Shown here piece after piece: positions 33,162-41,030 of a DNA stretch of 64,000 nt. Each line of letters starts with the position of its first letter. Position 1 is the stretch's first letter. The notes under the pieces are model-generated. The model worked only from the letters and a program-made list of their open reading frames with translations. It ran no database searches and had not been told where the DNA came from. The stretch covers positions 1-64,000 of the IMG/VR virus record IMGVR_UViG_3300042398_001156. One strand, written 5' to 3'. The translations under genes and the position numbers were made by a program. The DNA is from a virus.

Positions 33162-33563
33162 ATGTCTAAAAAACTAAAAGAACTGTATATTGCTTTAAAC
33201 AATGCAATGAATTCTGGACGTATTGATGAAGAGTATCTTCAATACATTGATCGTCTTCAAGATGAAATACAAGCATTAGAAAATCAAACACAAGAACCTA
33301 TGCAACAATTATCAATACTATCTGTCTATCACGTTCCATCACTAGAAAAATTGTATATTAAAGTTGTTGATGTAGATGGTCCACGTTATGTTTTAGAACT
33401 TGTTGAATATAAAGAAGATGCTTCTGTGTTCAATCAAGATCAAGTCAAAGAATTACTTGAAGATTTTCGTTCACATAACAAAGACCAAGCTTACTTCTCT
33501 AATGAACTTCTTCATACTGAAATGAAAAAAGGTCTTGTTGAATTTCACAAGGAAATATTATGA
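33162..33563 (+). CDS. Early protein, unknown (133 aa)
   Basis: A 133-residue acidic protein with helical start and end and a mixed beta centre (LSVYHVPSLEKLYIKVVDVDGPRYVLELVEYKED). A strong site TAGGAGG precedes the ATG. It overlaps the following 59-residue gene by four bases. No family recognised. Confidence 0.7.
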   Translation: MSKKLKELYIALNNAMNSGRIDEEYLQYIDRLQDEIQALENQTQEPMQQLSILSVYHVPSLEKLYIKVVDVDGPRYVLELVEYKEDASVFNQDQVKELLEDFRSHNKDQAYFSNELLHTEMKKGLVEFHKEIL

Positions 33564-33739
33564 CATTCGAAGAATTCTGTAAACAAGCTGAAGCATCTCC
33601 CTTCCACTGGGAGATCTTCGGCGAAATGAATGAACTTCTACATGAAGGTTATTCAGAACAACAAGCTTATACCCAAGCATTAGCTTACGGATATGACTTG
33701 GAACAAGAAGCATTACGCTTTGAAAAAAGTCTACAATAA
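33560..33739 (+). CDS. Small acidic helical protein (59 aa)
   Basis: Translating the plus strand gives 59 residues beginning MTFEEFCKQAEASPFHWEIFG and ending LRFEKSLQ. It overlaps the previous stop (ATGA) and is supported by AAGGA. A minus-strand reading over the same stretch is a shadow. No function known. Confidence 0.7.
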   Translation: MTFEEFCKQAEASPFHWEIFGEMNELLHEGYSEQQAYTQALAYGYDLEQEALRFEKSLQ

Positions 33740-33745
33740 CATAGT

Positions 33746-33778
33746 AAACTACACAGACTTTACACACCTGTGTAGTTT
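33746..33778 (+). promoter_or_regulatory. Inverted repeat with TACACAG half-sites
   Basis: Perfect 11-bp repeat AAACTACACAG / CTGTGTAGTTT with an 11-base loop, not followed by a T-run. It contains the same half-sites as the palindrome at 30661-30675. Either an operator or a leader hairpin. Confidence 0.5.
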
Positions 33779-33800
33779 GCGTTTAATGAAAGGAATAATT

Positions 33801-33971
33801 ATGGAACAGACAGTGTTACTTTCTCACAATGCTATGATTCGTATAGCACAAATTCAACATGAACTTTCTGCTATAGAACAAGGATATACCGATATGCTTA
33901 ATGGTAATGAAACTATTACAGATAGACTTCTTATTTTAAGTTATGAATTATTAGACATAATTAGTAAATGA
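33801..33971 (+). CDS. Small protein (56 aa)
   Basis: MEQTVLLSHNAMIRIAQIQHELSAI onwards, 56 residues, helical with a few isoleucine/leucine heptads. This ATG is preferred over an upstream in-frame non-ATG start because AAAGGA lies at good distance here and the upstream part covers a hairpin. Function unknown. Confidence 0.65.
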   Translation: MEQTVLLSHNAMIRIAQIQHELSAIEQGYTDMLNGNETITDRLLILSYELLDIISK

Positions 33972-33984
33972 AAGGAACTTTTAA

Positions 33985-34161
33985 ATGAAAAAGTTAGAGA
34001 CTAAATACGCACATCGTAGAGAACCCGATTACGTTTTATTTGAAATCCTACAAGCATTGTTAGCTGCACGTGCAAAGATTCGTGCCAAAGATAACAAACG
34101 TTATGAAGAAAAACTTCAAACGATTATCGATGAACTCTACCAAGAGTTAAGAGGAATATAA
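33985..34161 (+). CDS. Small basic helical protein (58 aa)
   Basis: Translating the plus strand gives MKKLETKYAHRREPDYVLFEILQ..., 58 residues ending ELYQELRGI. The site AAAGGAAC precedes it, and the next gene starts two bases after its stop. Helical and basic; no family recognised. Confidence 0.7.
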   Translation: MKKLETKYAHRREPDYVLFEILQALLAARAKIRAKDNKRYEEKLQTIIDELYQELRGI

Positions 34162-34162
34162 T

Positions 34163-34939
34163 ATGTTAAGAGGAAGAGACATCATTGTATACCTTGCTAT
34201 TAAATACCAAGGCGATTGGAACGCTATCTACCAAGCAATTAAAAACAAAGAGCTTGTAGATGAACCAACAGTGCATGAAACATTAGCTAAAGAACAAGCA
34301 AAGGTAGTCACCATCATAGATGAAGATTACCCTGAAAAACTAAAGAGGATTTATAAACCACCTTTTGTGCTTTTCTATTACGGCAAGTTAGATACATTAC
34401 AATACCGAAAATCATTAGGTATCTATGCAGAAAAACTTACCGAGTATAGTTTGTCAACAGCACAAAATATTCTTGGTCAAGTCAATGCAGATACTACCAT
34501 GATTATGATTAACAATGACCAAAGTCCACTATTCAGTCGTGCTGTTGATCATAATGTAACGATACTTAATTCAAGTATTAGAGCATTACAATCAGGAGAA
34601 AAACTTGTTATGAGTGAATACCCGTCTGAAACAACTGGTACAGCTGACCTTAAAAATTGGGCAGCAAGATTGATTGTTGGCTTATCTGATGTTGTATTCT
34701 TACCAGAAACAAAAGCTAAAGTTGCTAAGATTACTGCTGGGTACTCAGCCTACTTAAATAAACAAGTAGCAATTGTACCTCAACAAGCTAATAGTAAAAA
34801 CATTAGCAATCAACTCATTCAAGAAAACATAGCCAAAGTTGTCTTGCATGGCAAAGATATCTTAGCTATGTATAACGATGTCAAAGATTCATCAGCACCA
34901 CCTAACCCTGAACATCTTAAAGAGTCAGGTATAAACTAA
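34163..34939 (+). CDS. DprA/SMF-like single-strand DNA processing protein (258 aa)
   Basis: DprA proteins bind single-strand DNA and load RecA in transformation. The pattern 'VVTIIDEDYPEKLKRIYKPPFVLFYYGKLD' and the later Rossmann-like core (KSLGIYAEKLTEYSLSTAQNIL...YSAYLNKQVAIVPQQANSKNISNQLI) fit the DprA/LOG fold. The usual glycine-rich SGxAxGID loop is changed, so it may be a divergent or inactive form. Placed among replication genes it could act with the Sak4-like ATPase in recombination. Confidence 0.7.
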   Translation: MLRGRDIIVYLAIKYQGDWNAIYQAIKNKELVDEPTVHETLAKEQAKVVTIIDEDYPEKLKRIYKPPFVLFYYGKLDTLQYRKSLGIYAEKLTEYSLSTAQNILGQVNADTTMIMINNDQSPLFSRAVDHNVTILNSSIRALQSGEKLVMSEYPSETTGTADLKNWAARLIVGLSDVVFLPETKAKVAKITAGYSAYLNKQVAIVPQQANSKNISNQLIQENIAKVVLHGKDILAMYNDVKDSSAPPNPEHLKESGIN

Positions 34940-34941
34940 AT

Positions 34942-35042
34942 ATATTGTGGTTGTGCATAAGCACCACGTAAAAGACTTAACGTACCCTTTCCCCCTAGAA
35001 ATAACGGTAAGTCTTTCCACACTTAAAAACAAAGGAGCCCTT
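34942..35042 (+). promoter_or_regulatory. Structured leader before the 78-aa gene
   Basis: AAGACTTA (34.97 kb) and TAAGTCTT (35.02 kb) form a perfect 8-bp stem around a C-rich loop. CCTTT in the loop could pair with the AAAGGAG ribosome site. A GTGC-ATAA-GCAC hairpin precedes it. No coding frame of note. Confidence 0.4.
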
Positions 35043-35279
35043 ATGGGTAGAAAACAAATAGACAAATGGTTTACAGTCGAAGGACGTTTCGATATTACTT
35101 TGCGAATCATGGCTAAAGATAAAGCTGAAGCCATTGCATGGGCAAAAGAAAAGTTTAACGGTAGCTTATTTCAAATCAGCACTGCTGAAATGTTACCACC
35201 TGCTGGACCACAACTTATCATGATGGCTACAAAGAAAATTAAAAAGCCACGCCGTGACAAACATACATCTTGGGTATAA
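35043..35279 (+). CDS. Small basic protein (78 aa)
   Basis: MGRKQIDKWFTVEGRFDITLRIMAKDKAEAIAWAKEKFNG..., 78 residues. This ATG, with AAAGGAGC in front, is chosen over an upstream start whose extra residues come from the leader. The N-terminus is beta, then a helix, then a basic tail; it resembles small single-strand-DNA-related or regulatory proteins only in general composition. Confidence 0.7.
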   Translation: MGRKQIDKWFTVEGRFDITLRIMAKDKAEAIAWAKEKFNGSLFQISTAEMLPPAGPQLIMMATKKIKKPRRDKHTSWV

Positions 35280-35282
35280 GCT

Positions 35283-35735
35283 ATGGGCTTAGATCAAATA
35301 CTTATCTCAAGTAAACGTGGTACCGTTATTGATTGGCGTAAAGCTAATCAAATACATGGTTGGTTTGACCACCAATTAGGTGGAGTTAAAAACGTTACAA
35401 AGTACCCGGTCAAAGTCACGCAATTAGAATTCTTATTAGAAGATTGTATTCGTGTTAAAGAACATCTTATTGCAGGTGGTATGAAAGGTTTCGAAAAAGT
35501 AACAGAACGTGGTACCAAAGATGGACAACCATTCGAGAAAAAAGAAATGGTTCCTATGTTTGTTAACGTTAGTTTAGCACAAGAACTGTTACCACCTACC
35601 CCAGGATTCTTCTTCGGAGGTTATGACTTCGATGAATGGTATCTTAAACAAATAAATGAAACAATTGAAAAACTAATGCAAGTCTTATCAACAAAACAAA
35701 AAGGCGAACGATTTTACTACGAAGCTTGGTGGTAA
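35283..35735 (+). CDS. Conserved phage hypothetical MGLD family protein (150 aa)
   Basis: Begins MGLDQILISSKRG, with RKANQIHGWFDHQLGG and a C-terminal ELLPPTPGFFFGGYDFDEWYLKQI. I recall this layout (MGLD..., IHxWF, FFFGxxxYDEWY) from many phage genomes, always of unknown function. Length is usual. Tightly follows the 78-residue gene. Confidence 0.8.
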   Translation: MGLDQILISSKRGTVIDWRKANQIHGWFDHQLGGVKNVTKYPVKVTQLEFLLEDCIRVKEHLIAGGMKGFEKVTERGTKDGQPFEKKEMVPMFVNVSLAQELLPPTPGFFFGGYDFDEWYLKQINETIEKLMQVLSTKQKGERFYYEAWW

Positions 35736-35878
35736 TTAATTCTTACCCCATTTAGATATAACTAAGTGGGGTATCTTCACAAAGAACTTTGGGCTGTAGC
35801 ATAGGATGAGAGCTAGTCTCAATACCCTCGTAAGTCTAATCCCCCAACGATCCGGTGCAAGTCCGGTAGGAGAAACAT
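35736..35878 (+). promoter_or_regulatory. Structured leader before the 53-aa gene
   Basis: A 12-bp hairpin with stems TACCCCA/TGGGGTA and TTAG/CTAA stands at about 35749-35778. A TGAGA/TCTCA hairpin follows near 35808. A segment TCCGGTGCAAGTCCGG lies just before the ribosome site. The last part resembles part of a B12 riboswitch, but the rest does not fit. A regulatory leader of unknown type. Confidence 0.4.
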
Positions 35879-36040
35879 ATGGAAAAAATATTTCAATTCA
35901 ATTACTTAAAAAAGTTTTTACAAAAATATCGTTCATCAAAACGTGCCGATCCAATGATGATTAAAGTCTTCGATAGTATTCTATCTGATATTGAAACAGA
36001 CATTATAAGTGAAGACTTGAAAAGGAGAAACCTTAAATGA
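35879..36040 (+). CDS. Small basic protein (53 aa)
   Basis: Translating the plus strand gives MEKIFQFNYLKKFLQKYRSSKRADP..., 53 residues. The site AGGAG precedes it, and its stop overlaps the next start (ATGA). Helical, basic; unknown. Confidence 0.65.
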   Translation: MEKIFQFNYLKKFLQKYRSSKRADPMMIKVFDSILSDIETDIISEDLKRRNLK

Positions 36041-36213
36041 AATGTCATGAATGTAACAGTTCAAAGATAATGTTAGACGATCGTCCTCAACTTATTGATG
36101 GTTCATTAGTATTCAATTACATTTGTAGTAATTGTTTACATTCAGGTGAACATCAAAAACAAGTAAGTAAAATTAAAATAACTTACGAAAATAAAAGGAG
36201 TAAGAAAAAATGA
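36037..36213 (+). CDS. Small zinc-ribbon protein (58 aa)
   Basis: MKCHECNSSKIML...YICSNCLHSGEHQ..., 58 residues with two CxxC pairs (CHEC, CSNC) forming a zinc ribbon and a lysine-rich tail. Start and stop overlap the neighbours (ATGA type). Zinc-ribbon minis of this kind often bind nucleic acid or RNA polymerase. Confidence 0.75.
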   Translation: MKCHECNSSKIMLDDRPQLIDGSLVFNYICSNCLHSGEHQKQVSKIKITYENKRSKKK

Positions 36214-36425
36214 AACAAGATTACACCTATCTTATAGGTAAACTTATTGTCATCGTCTACATGGACGGTGAACCACATTACAATGGACGACAAGGTGTTG
36301 TCAATTACGTTGATGACATGGGTCAACTTCATGGTACATGGGGTGGACTTGCTGTTAATCCACAAGTAGATAAGTATGTTATCTTACAACAACAAGAACA
36401 AGAAAGAGGACCAGCACATGACTAA
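36210..36425 (+). CDS. DUF4314-like small beta-barrel protein (71 aa)
   Basis: The pattern GKLIVIVYMDGEPHYNGRQGVV, then YVDDMGQLHGTWGGLAV, fits small KOW/SH3-like proteins labelled DUF4314 (from memory). 71 residues, with a glutamine-rich tail. Tight overlap with both neighbours. Confidence 0.7.
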   Translation: MKQDYTYLIGKLIVIVYMDGEPHYNGRQGVVNYVDDMGQLHGTWGGLAVNPQVDKYVILQQQEQERGPAHD

Positions 36426-36570
36426 ATTAAACTTACAAAAACTTGTAGCTTACTTAGTAGATGAACTAAGAAATCTTGGTATGGACCCCAAGGACTTAAC
36501 CTATATTCTTAGACTACATGGTATGTCTGATGAAGACATTTTGGAATATTATGGCATCTCAAGTAACTAG
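36418..36570 (+). CDS. Small helical protein (50 aa)
   Basis: MTKLNLQKLVAYLVDELRNLGM..., 50 residues, helical, ends EDILEYYGISSN. The ATG overlaps the end of the previous gene, and an AAGAGG-like site precedes it. Function unknown. Confidence 0.65.
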   Translation: MTKLNLQKLVAYLVDELRNLGMDPKDLTYILRLHGMSDEDILEYYGISSN

Positions 36571-36766
36571 TGAACGTATACGTGCAGTCTATAATAGACT
36601 ACATAAACTTATGGTCAATGATTTATTAACCATGAATTTTGACGATCATGTTCTATACACACAGCAACTTAATAAGTTAGCTGAACTTATGAATGTTTTA
36701 ATATTATTAGTCGAACGCTTTAGTAAAGAAGAAATGTTAGACAAAAGTATCGGCATGTCCGAATAA
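36551..36766 (+). CDS. Small helical protein (71 aa)
   Basis: MASQVTSERIRAVYNRLHKLM..., 71 residues, helical. It is chosen over a longer in-frame start further upstream because this ATG lies near the end of the preceding gene. No family recognised. It is followed by the MoxR-like ATPase. Confidence 0.65.
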   Translation: MASQVTSERIRAVYNRLHKLMVNDLLTMNFDDHVLYTQQLNKLAELMNVLILLVERFSKEEMLDKSIGMSE

Positions 36767-36781
36767 AGAAAGGTATATCAA

Positions 36782-37681
36782 ATGACAACAGCAGAAATAG
36801 TACAACGTATGCGTGATGACCTTTCAAAAGGTCTAACTAAAGTTGTATCTAACGATGGCTATCGATACTATACGGATACATTAACTCAACAAATTATTGT
36901 ACCGATTACTACCCCAGATGAAACTGCCTTGCTCTATGAAAAGCTAATGATTAATACAATCAGTGCTAAACAAGATGCAAGCAAAGATTTATTCTCAACA
37001 CTACCAAGAGCATCCATGTTCGTAGGTCAACCAGATACTGGTAAGACTTATCGAGCAGAAGAAATCGCTAAACAATGTGGTATCGAACCACTGTTTAAAA
37101 TGTGTAGAGATAATCTTAACCTCGAAACTTTATTCGAAGACTTTAAATTACTGGATGGTAAACCTACATTCGAAGAATCACTTGCTATTAAAATGATGAG
37201 CGATCCACAGAAGCGTAGATACATTATCATCTTAGATGAATTCAATACCCTGTTAACCGGTGTAATGAAAACATTCCAACCTATCCTTGATGATACGTCA
37301 ACCACATTTGAGTATCGAGGTAAGGTCTATCATAAAAATTTTAACTGCAAATTTATTGTTACCTTAAACGATAAAGATAAAGGTATCAGTATTGTTCCCG
37401 ATGCAATCTTATCACGCGTTGAACTCACGTTCTTTGAACCAGTTCCAACCAGTACAATTGCTAAGTGGACAACTGTAAATGTTGAATGGATTAATAATCT
37501 ATTTAATATTTATAAAGTGTTAGGTCTTACTAACATCTTTGGTACACGCCAAGTAAAAATATTATATGGCAAACATATCGATCGTATTCGTAATCATCTC
37601 TATGGCATTTGCAAAATGACAAAGACAGATGATAAGCTACTCGACACATTGCAAGTACAACAACTTGTAAATAAATTATAG
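36782..37681 (+). CDS. MoxR-type AAA+ ATPase (299 aa)
   Basis: MoxR ATPases act as chaperones that remodel protein complexes together with a VWA partner. Walker A is GQPDTGKT (near 82), Walker B IIILDEFN (near 143), with a sensor-type NDKDKG and arginine (RVELTF) after it. Size and layout are those of MoxR. It is separated from a VWA-type protein by one small gene, which strengthens the pairing. Likely used to remodel a host or phage complex such as transcription or replication machinery. Confidence 0.85.
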   Translation: MTTAEIVQRMRDDLSKGLTKVVSNDGYRYYTDTLTQQIIVPITTPDETALLYEKLMINTISAKQDASKDLFSTLPRASMFVGQPDTGKTYRAEEIAKQCGIEPLFKMCRDNLNLETLFEDFKLLDGKPTFEESLAIKMMSDPQKRRYIIILDEFNTLLTGVMKTFQPILDDTSTTFEYRGKVYHKNFNCKFIVTLNDKDKGISIVPDAILSRVELTFFEPVPTSTIAKWTTVNVEWINNLFNIYKVLGLTNIFGTRQVKILYGKHIDRIRNHLYGICKMTKTDDKLLDTLQVQQLVNKL

Positions 37682-37693
37682 AAAGGAATAGTC

Positions 37694-37948
37694 ATGGACT
37701 TTGAATTATTTTATCCCATCACTCAAGAAGAATACGAAAGTATTCAACGCGACCAATGTAACGGTGTTATTAAATACACAATTAAAAAGCCATTAGAACG
37801 ATCAGATCTTAAAGATCTAAATAAAATCATGGCTGTCTGTGGTGTCAACGATACCTATAGACACATTGGATACATAGACTTATGGGATGTATGGCAATCC
37901 GAAGACAAGTTATACTTAAGACACAGAGTCCTTGACTCAACCGATTAA
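37694..37948 (+). CDS. Small acidic protein between MoxR and VWA genes (84 aa)
   Basis: MDFELFYPITQEEYESIQRDQCNG..., 84 residues, mixed alpha/beta and acidic. AAAGGA precedes the ATG. The next gene's ATG starts one base after the stop. Its position between the ATPase and VWA partner suggests an adaptor of that pair. No family recognised. Confidence 0.7.
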   Translation: MDFELFYPITQEEYESIQRDQCNGVIKYTIKKPLERSDLKDLNKIMAVCGVNDTYRHIGYIDLWDVWQSEDKLYLRHRVLDSTD

Positions 37949-37949
37949 C

Positions 37950-39554
37950 ATGGAAGAAAATAAAAAACCAGTTGATCCTATCAAGCAAGCATATGCAAAT
38001 GTGCTTCAGTTTATTACAAACAATTTTTATACAAGTGATGGTAAAGAAATTAAAGTCATCATTAACAATGAAGACACAGATAATATGTACGATGGTAATA
38101 AGATTGTCCTAAGTGAATCACTTATGGATGCTTACGGTACATTAAATTTACCAAGGTTCCTAATTTATTATCATGAATTAGGACACCATTTGTATTCCAA
38201 AGGTTTATTTGTAATGTTAGAAACATGGCGCAAGATAAATACTGGTCCATTAAAATGGATTGAACACTATCACCATCTAATTAATTGGATTGAAGATTTT
38301 TATATCGAAAAGAAATTAAAGAAAGATCATAGTTATCTTACTGATGTCATCGACTGTATTCGCAAACTTAAACCAGAGTATGACATCACACAGCTACCGT
38401 ATGCATTCAATTATTATTATGTATACGAAGCCCCGACTCCTACCTTAACTTATGCTGATCAATTAATATTTAAAGGATACATTGATAAGCTCATGTCCTT
38501 TAGAGACACAAACAAAACCAGATTTGGTATGGGTATACTAACAACACTCAGTATTAAACCAAGTAATGAAACACAATTTGCTACAACAATCATTGAGTTT
38601 TATAACTGGTGCATAAGTAAAAAGATATTTGATAACACAAATAATCCACCACCTCCACCACTTAAAAATCCTAATCAACATATCAATCCTTTAGATAACA
38701 AAGGTCAGATACAACAATTCTTAGATAAACTTGATAAGCAAATAGGACCTGACAACCATTTAAATAATGGAGGAACAAGTACTGACCACAGTAAAACTGT
38801 AGGTGAGTTCGATTTTTACAAAGAAGAATCGCATATTAAACAACCTACTGATTTAATTAAAGGAGAACTTGTTCAAGAAAAAACTTTGATTAATAAAGAA
38901 CTATTGGATATGTCACAACGTATTCAAACAGACCATCATACATTAGATGGATTGTTTACAGCACAATACAAAGATTCTATTACTATACAACCAAAGGTTA
39001 ATGTTCTTAACTTCTTTAATCCACATCGCTTAGCCGATCAGAATTTGTTCTTAGAAAAAGGACATACCTATATGAACGTTGCAATTTATCGCGACATATC
39101 TGGTAGTACTGAAGGTTCTATCCACGAAATCATGAGTGATGTATGTGAACAACTATACAAAGATATACCTGTCGACATCACTTATTATTTATATGCAAGT
39201 GGTGACGTCAGTATTATCCAAGTACCTTATATCAAATGGTCTGATAGTAATAACACACCAAAACAATATGAAGAAGATCCACTCTATAAACAATTAAGTG
39301 GCGGTACAAACAGTGACGCAATTGCCGATGTCATTACCCAACAACTATCTGATAAATGGTTAAACATTATCGTAACCGATGGTGATCTAAACTCATTGAT
39401 GGCTAGACAAAACATTCACGCTTTGCTAAAGAATGTATTTGTCGTCTCTGTATCCAGTGAACTAGATAACAATTTAAAAGGTATTTCTATCCGAAATAAA
39501 AACGATGTAACAAGTATTAATAGTATGTTACAGTCAGTTAATTTGTCTGGTTAA
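37950..39554 (+). CDS. DUF2201-like metallopeptidase/VWA protein (about 534 aa)
   Basis: Residues about 75-90 contain YYHELGHHLYSKG, an HExxH zinc site of the putative metallopeptidase domain (DUF2201_N as I recall). Near residue 385 is a VWA domain with the MIDAS motif YRDISGSTEGS, a conserved GGTNSDA threonine near 450 and IIVTDGD near 472. VWA proteins of this type partner with MoxR ATPases. The ATG at 37950 is preferred over an earlier TTG, though neither has a clear ribosome site. The protein is long and has a linker of asparagine and proline between domains. Confidence 0.85.
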   Translation: MEENKKPVDPIKQAYANVLQFITNNFYTSDGKEIKVIINNEDTDNMYDGNKIVLSESLMDAYGTLNLPRFLIYYHELGHHLYSKGLFVMLETWRKINTGPLKWIEHYHHLINWIEDFYIEKKLKKDHSYLTDVIDCIRKLKPEYDITQLPYAFNYYYVYEAPTPTLTYADQLIFKGYIDKLMSFRDTNKTRFGMGILTTLSIKPSNETQFATTIIEFYNWCISKKIFDNTNNPPPPPLKNPNQHINPLDNKGQIQQFLDKLDKQIGPDNHLNNGGTSTDHSKTVGEFDFYKEESHIKQPTDLIKGELVQEKTLINKELLDMSQRIQTDHHTLDGLFTAQYKDSITIQPKVNVLNFFNPHRLADQNLFLEKGHTYMNVAIYRDISGSTEGSIHEIMSDVCEQLYKDIPVDITYYLYASGDVSIIQVPYIKWSDSNNTPKQYEEDPLYKQLSGGTNSDAIADVITQQLSDKWLNIIVTDGDLNSLMARQNIHALLKNVFVVSVSSELDNNLKGISIRNKNDVTSINSMLQSVNLSG

Positions 39555-39583
39555 CACCAGAGAAAAGGAGTATAATTATATAG

Positions 39584-40522
39584 ATGAATATCTATCAACT
39601 CGTCTTCGGTGTTGACTCTGGACAAGTCAACTGTGCCTTTCATGATGACTCCAGACCTAGTGCTGGCATAAGTCATGAAGGGCAATACAACTGTCTAACT
39701 TGTGGAGCAAAAGCCCACAATGAAATTGGATTTATATCTAAGTACTTTGGCGTCAGTCAAAGATATGCAGCAACAATCCAATCGTCTCTGATCAAAGCAG
39801 AAGAGTATAAGTATAACAAGAATCCAATTAGTGAAGAACAAAACAACTACCTTAAAGGCATAGGCCTTAGTGATGCAATCATAAAAGATAATTTCTTTAT
39901 GGCATCCACAGGTAAGTTAATGTACGAACACAAATGGAATGGAGTTAGAGTAGGTACAACTTGGTTTAACAATCCAGGTTTATCTAATCACAATGCTACT
40001 GCTGCTAAGTACAAGTATGGTCCAGGTGTATTCTCAGGAATGCTAACACCTTATGATGTTGTTCAAGCTAACAACACAATCATTATTTGTGAAGGCGAAA
40101 AGGATATGCTAACAGCACGATCCCAAGGTATTACCAATGCAGTTGCTAAGCTTGGTGGTGCTAAGTCTTATATCATCGGAGGTAAAAATCTAGAGAACAA
40201 AAATGTTGTCTTGGTTTATGACTGTGATGAAGCAGGTAGAGCTGGTGCAAAACAAGATGCGCAAATACTTACGGAACGTTTTAAGTGCAAAGTTAAAGTC
40301 ATTGACTTAGGTTTAGGCGACGCCGAAGACCTCAATGATTTCTTTGTCAAACATAAAAAGACACCGCAAGATTTGTATAATCTATTTAAGACCACGCCTA
40401 TTTACATAGCCGAACCAGAAACGGCGTTATCGAAACTACATAAGCTTGTATCTAAACTCACACCCGATGAGATCGATCAACTCGTAGTTATACTGAAAGA
40501 AAAACAAGGAGAAAAACAATGA
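39584..40522 (+). CDS. TOPRIM DNA primase (312 aa)
   Basis: DnaG-type primases make RNA primers at the fork. The N-terminal CHC2-like zinc site (CAFHDD...CLTCGAKAHNE) is at residues 17-50. The TOPRIM domain lies at about 160-270 with ICEGEKDMLTA (glutamate) and LVYDCDEAGRAGA (DxD) motifs. There is no helicase domain, matching the separate SF3 helicase encoded leftward. It overlaps the following gene by four bases. Confidence 0.9.
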   Translation: MNIYQLVFGVDSGQVNCAFHDDSRPSAGISHEGQYNCLTCGAKAHNEIGFISKYFGVSQRYAATIQSSLIKAEEYKYNKNPISEEQNNYLKGIGLSDAIIKDNFFMASTGKLMYEHKWNGVRVGTTWFNNPGLSNHNATAAKYKYGPGVFSGMLTPYDVVQANNTIIICEGEKDMLTARSQGITNAVAKLGGAKSYIIGGKNLENKNVVLVYDCDEAGRAGAKQDAQILTERFKCKVKVIDLGLGDAEDLNDFFVKHKKTPQDLYNLFKTTPIYIAEPETALSKLHKLVSKLTPDEIDQLVVILKEKQGEKQ

Positions 40523-40971
40523 ACAAACCTTCATTAAAAGACATTCTAATTAAGGACGCAAACACTGCCAAGACCCAAGGTGGTATTGTCAACGAAGTGT
40601 TGGCACCTGGAAGTTATGTTGCTAAAGTGTTAGGCTTCACCGAAGAAGAAGCTTATCAATTCGTCACTGTTGAAATCAACAAGAAGAAATTTAATTTCTT
40701 TTACAACTACCACTTACGTGGCACAACTGATTTAGATGGTACGTTAATCAACTGGATCAAAGCGTTAGCTACAATCCCAGTTAAAGATACTACATCACTA
40801 TTAGAAATTGCTAACAGTGCAATCGGTTCCAGTTATAAAGTTACTATCTATAACTACGTATCAAAAACTGGTAAGAACGCTGGCAAAACTCAACACGGTA
40901 TTTCTTTCAAAGATAAACCAGTGTTAGAAACCACAACGATTCAAACAGAACAAGTTGAATTACCATTCTAA
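40519..40971 (+). CDS. Probable single-strand DNA-binding protein (150 aa)
   Basis: 150 residues, beta-rich (GSYVAKVLGFTEEEAYQFVTVEINKKKFNFFYNYHLRG), with a short flexible end VELPF. Length, beta content and the terminal hydrophobic/acidic tip fit an OB-fold SSB. Placed between primase and helicase, which supports it. No diagnostic motif, so moderate confidence. Confidence 0.6.
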   Translation: MNKPSLKDILIKDANTAKTQGGIVNEVLAPGSYVAKVLGFTEEEAYQFVTVEINKKKFNFFYNYHLRGTTDLDGTLINWIKALATIPVKDTTSLLEIANSAIGSSYKVTIYNYVSKTGKNAGKTQHGISFKDKPVLETTTIQTEQVELPF

Positions 40972-40986
40972 ATAATACAAAACCTT

Positions 40987-41020
40987 GCGGTGTATAGGTA
41001 AACCGCTTTCTTAAAGAAAG
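40987..41020 (+). promoter_or_regulatory. Tandem hairpins before the SNF2-like gene
   Basis: GCGGT/ACCGC (40987-41006) is followed by CTTTCTT-A-AAGAAAG (41006-41020). The second one hides part of the ribosome site region (AAAGGAAAG), so it may limit translation. Confidence 0.45.
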
Positions 41021-41030
41021 GAAAGACATT

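Noticed and set aside
33558-33767. 69-codon minus-strand frame
   Set aside because: It is antisense to a plus-strand 59-residue gene that has a start overlap and ribosome site.
35798-35845. Hammerhead ribozyme
   Set aside because: GGATGA and GTC segments loosely fit, but the invariant CUGANGA and GAAA cores do not.
35856-35878. Cobalamin riboswitch
   Set aside because: Only one short segment matches; the other conserved blocks and the downstream B12 box are missing, so it is reported only as an unclassified leader.
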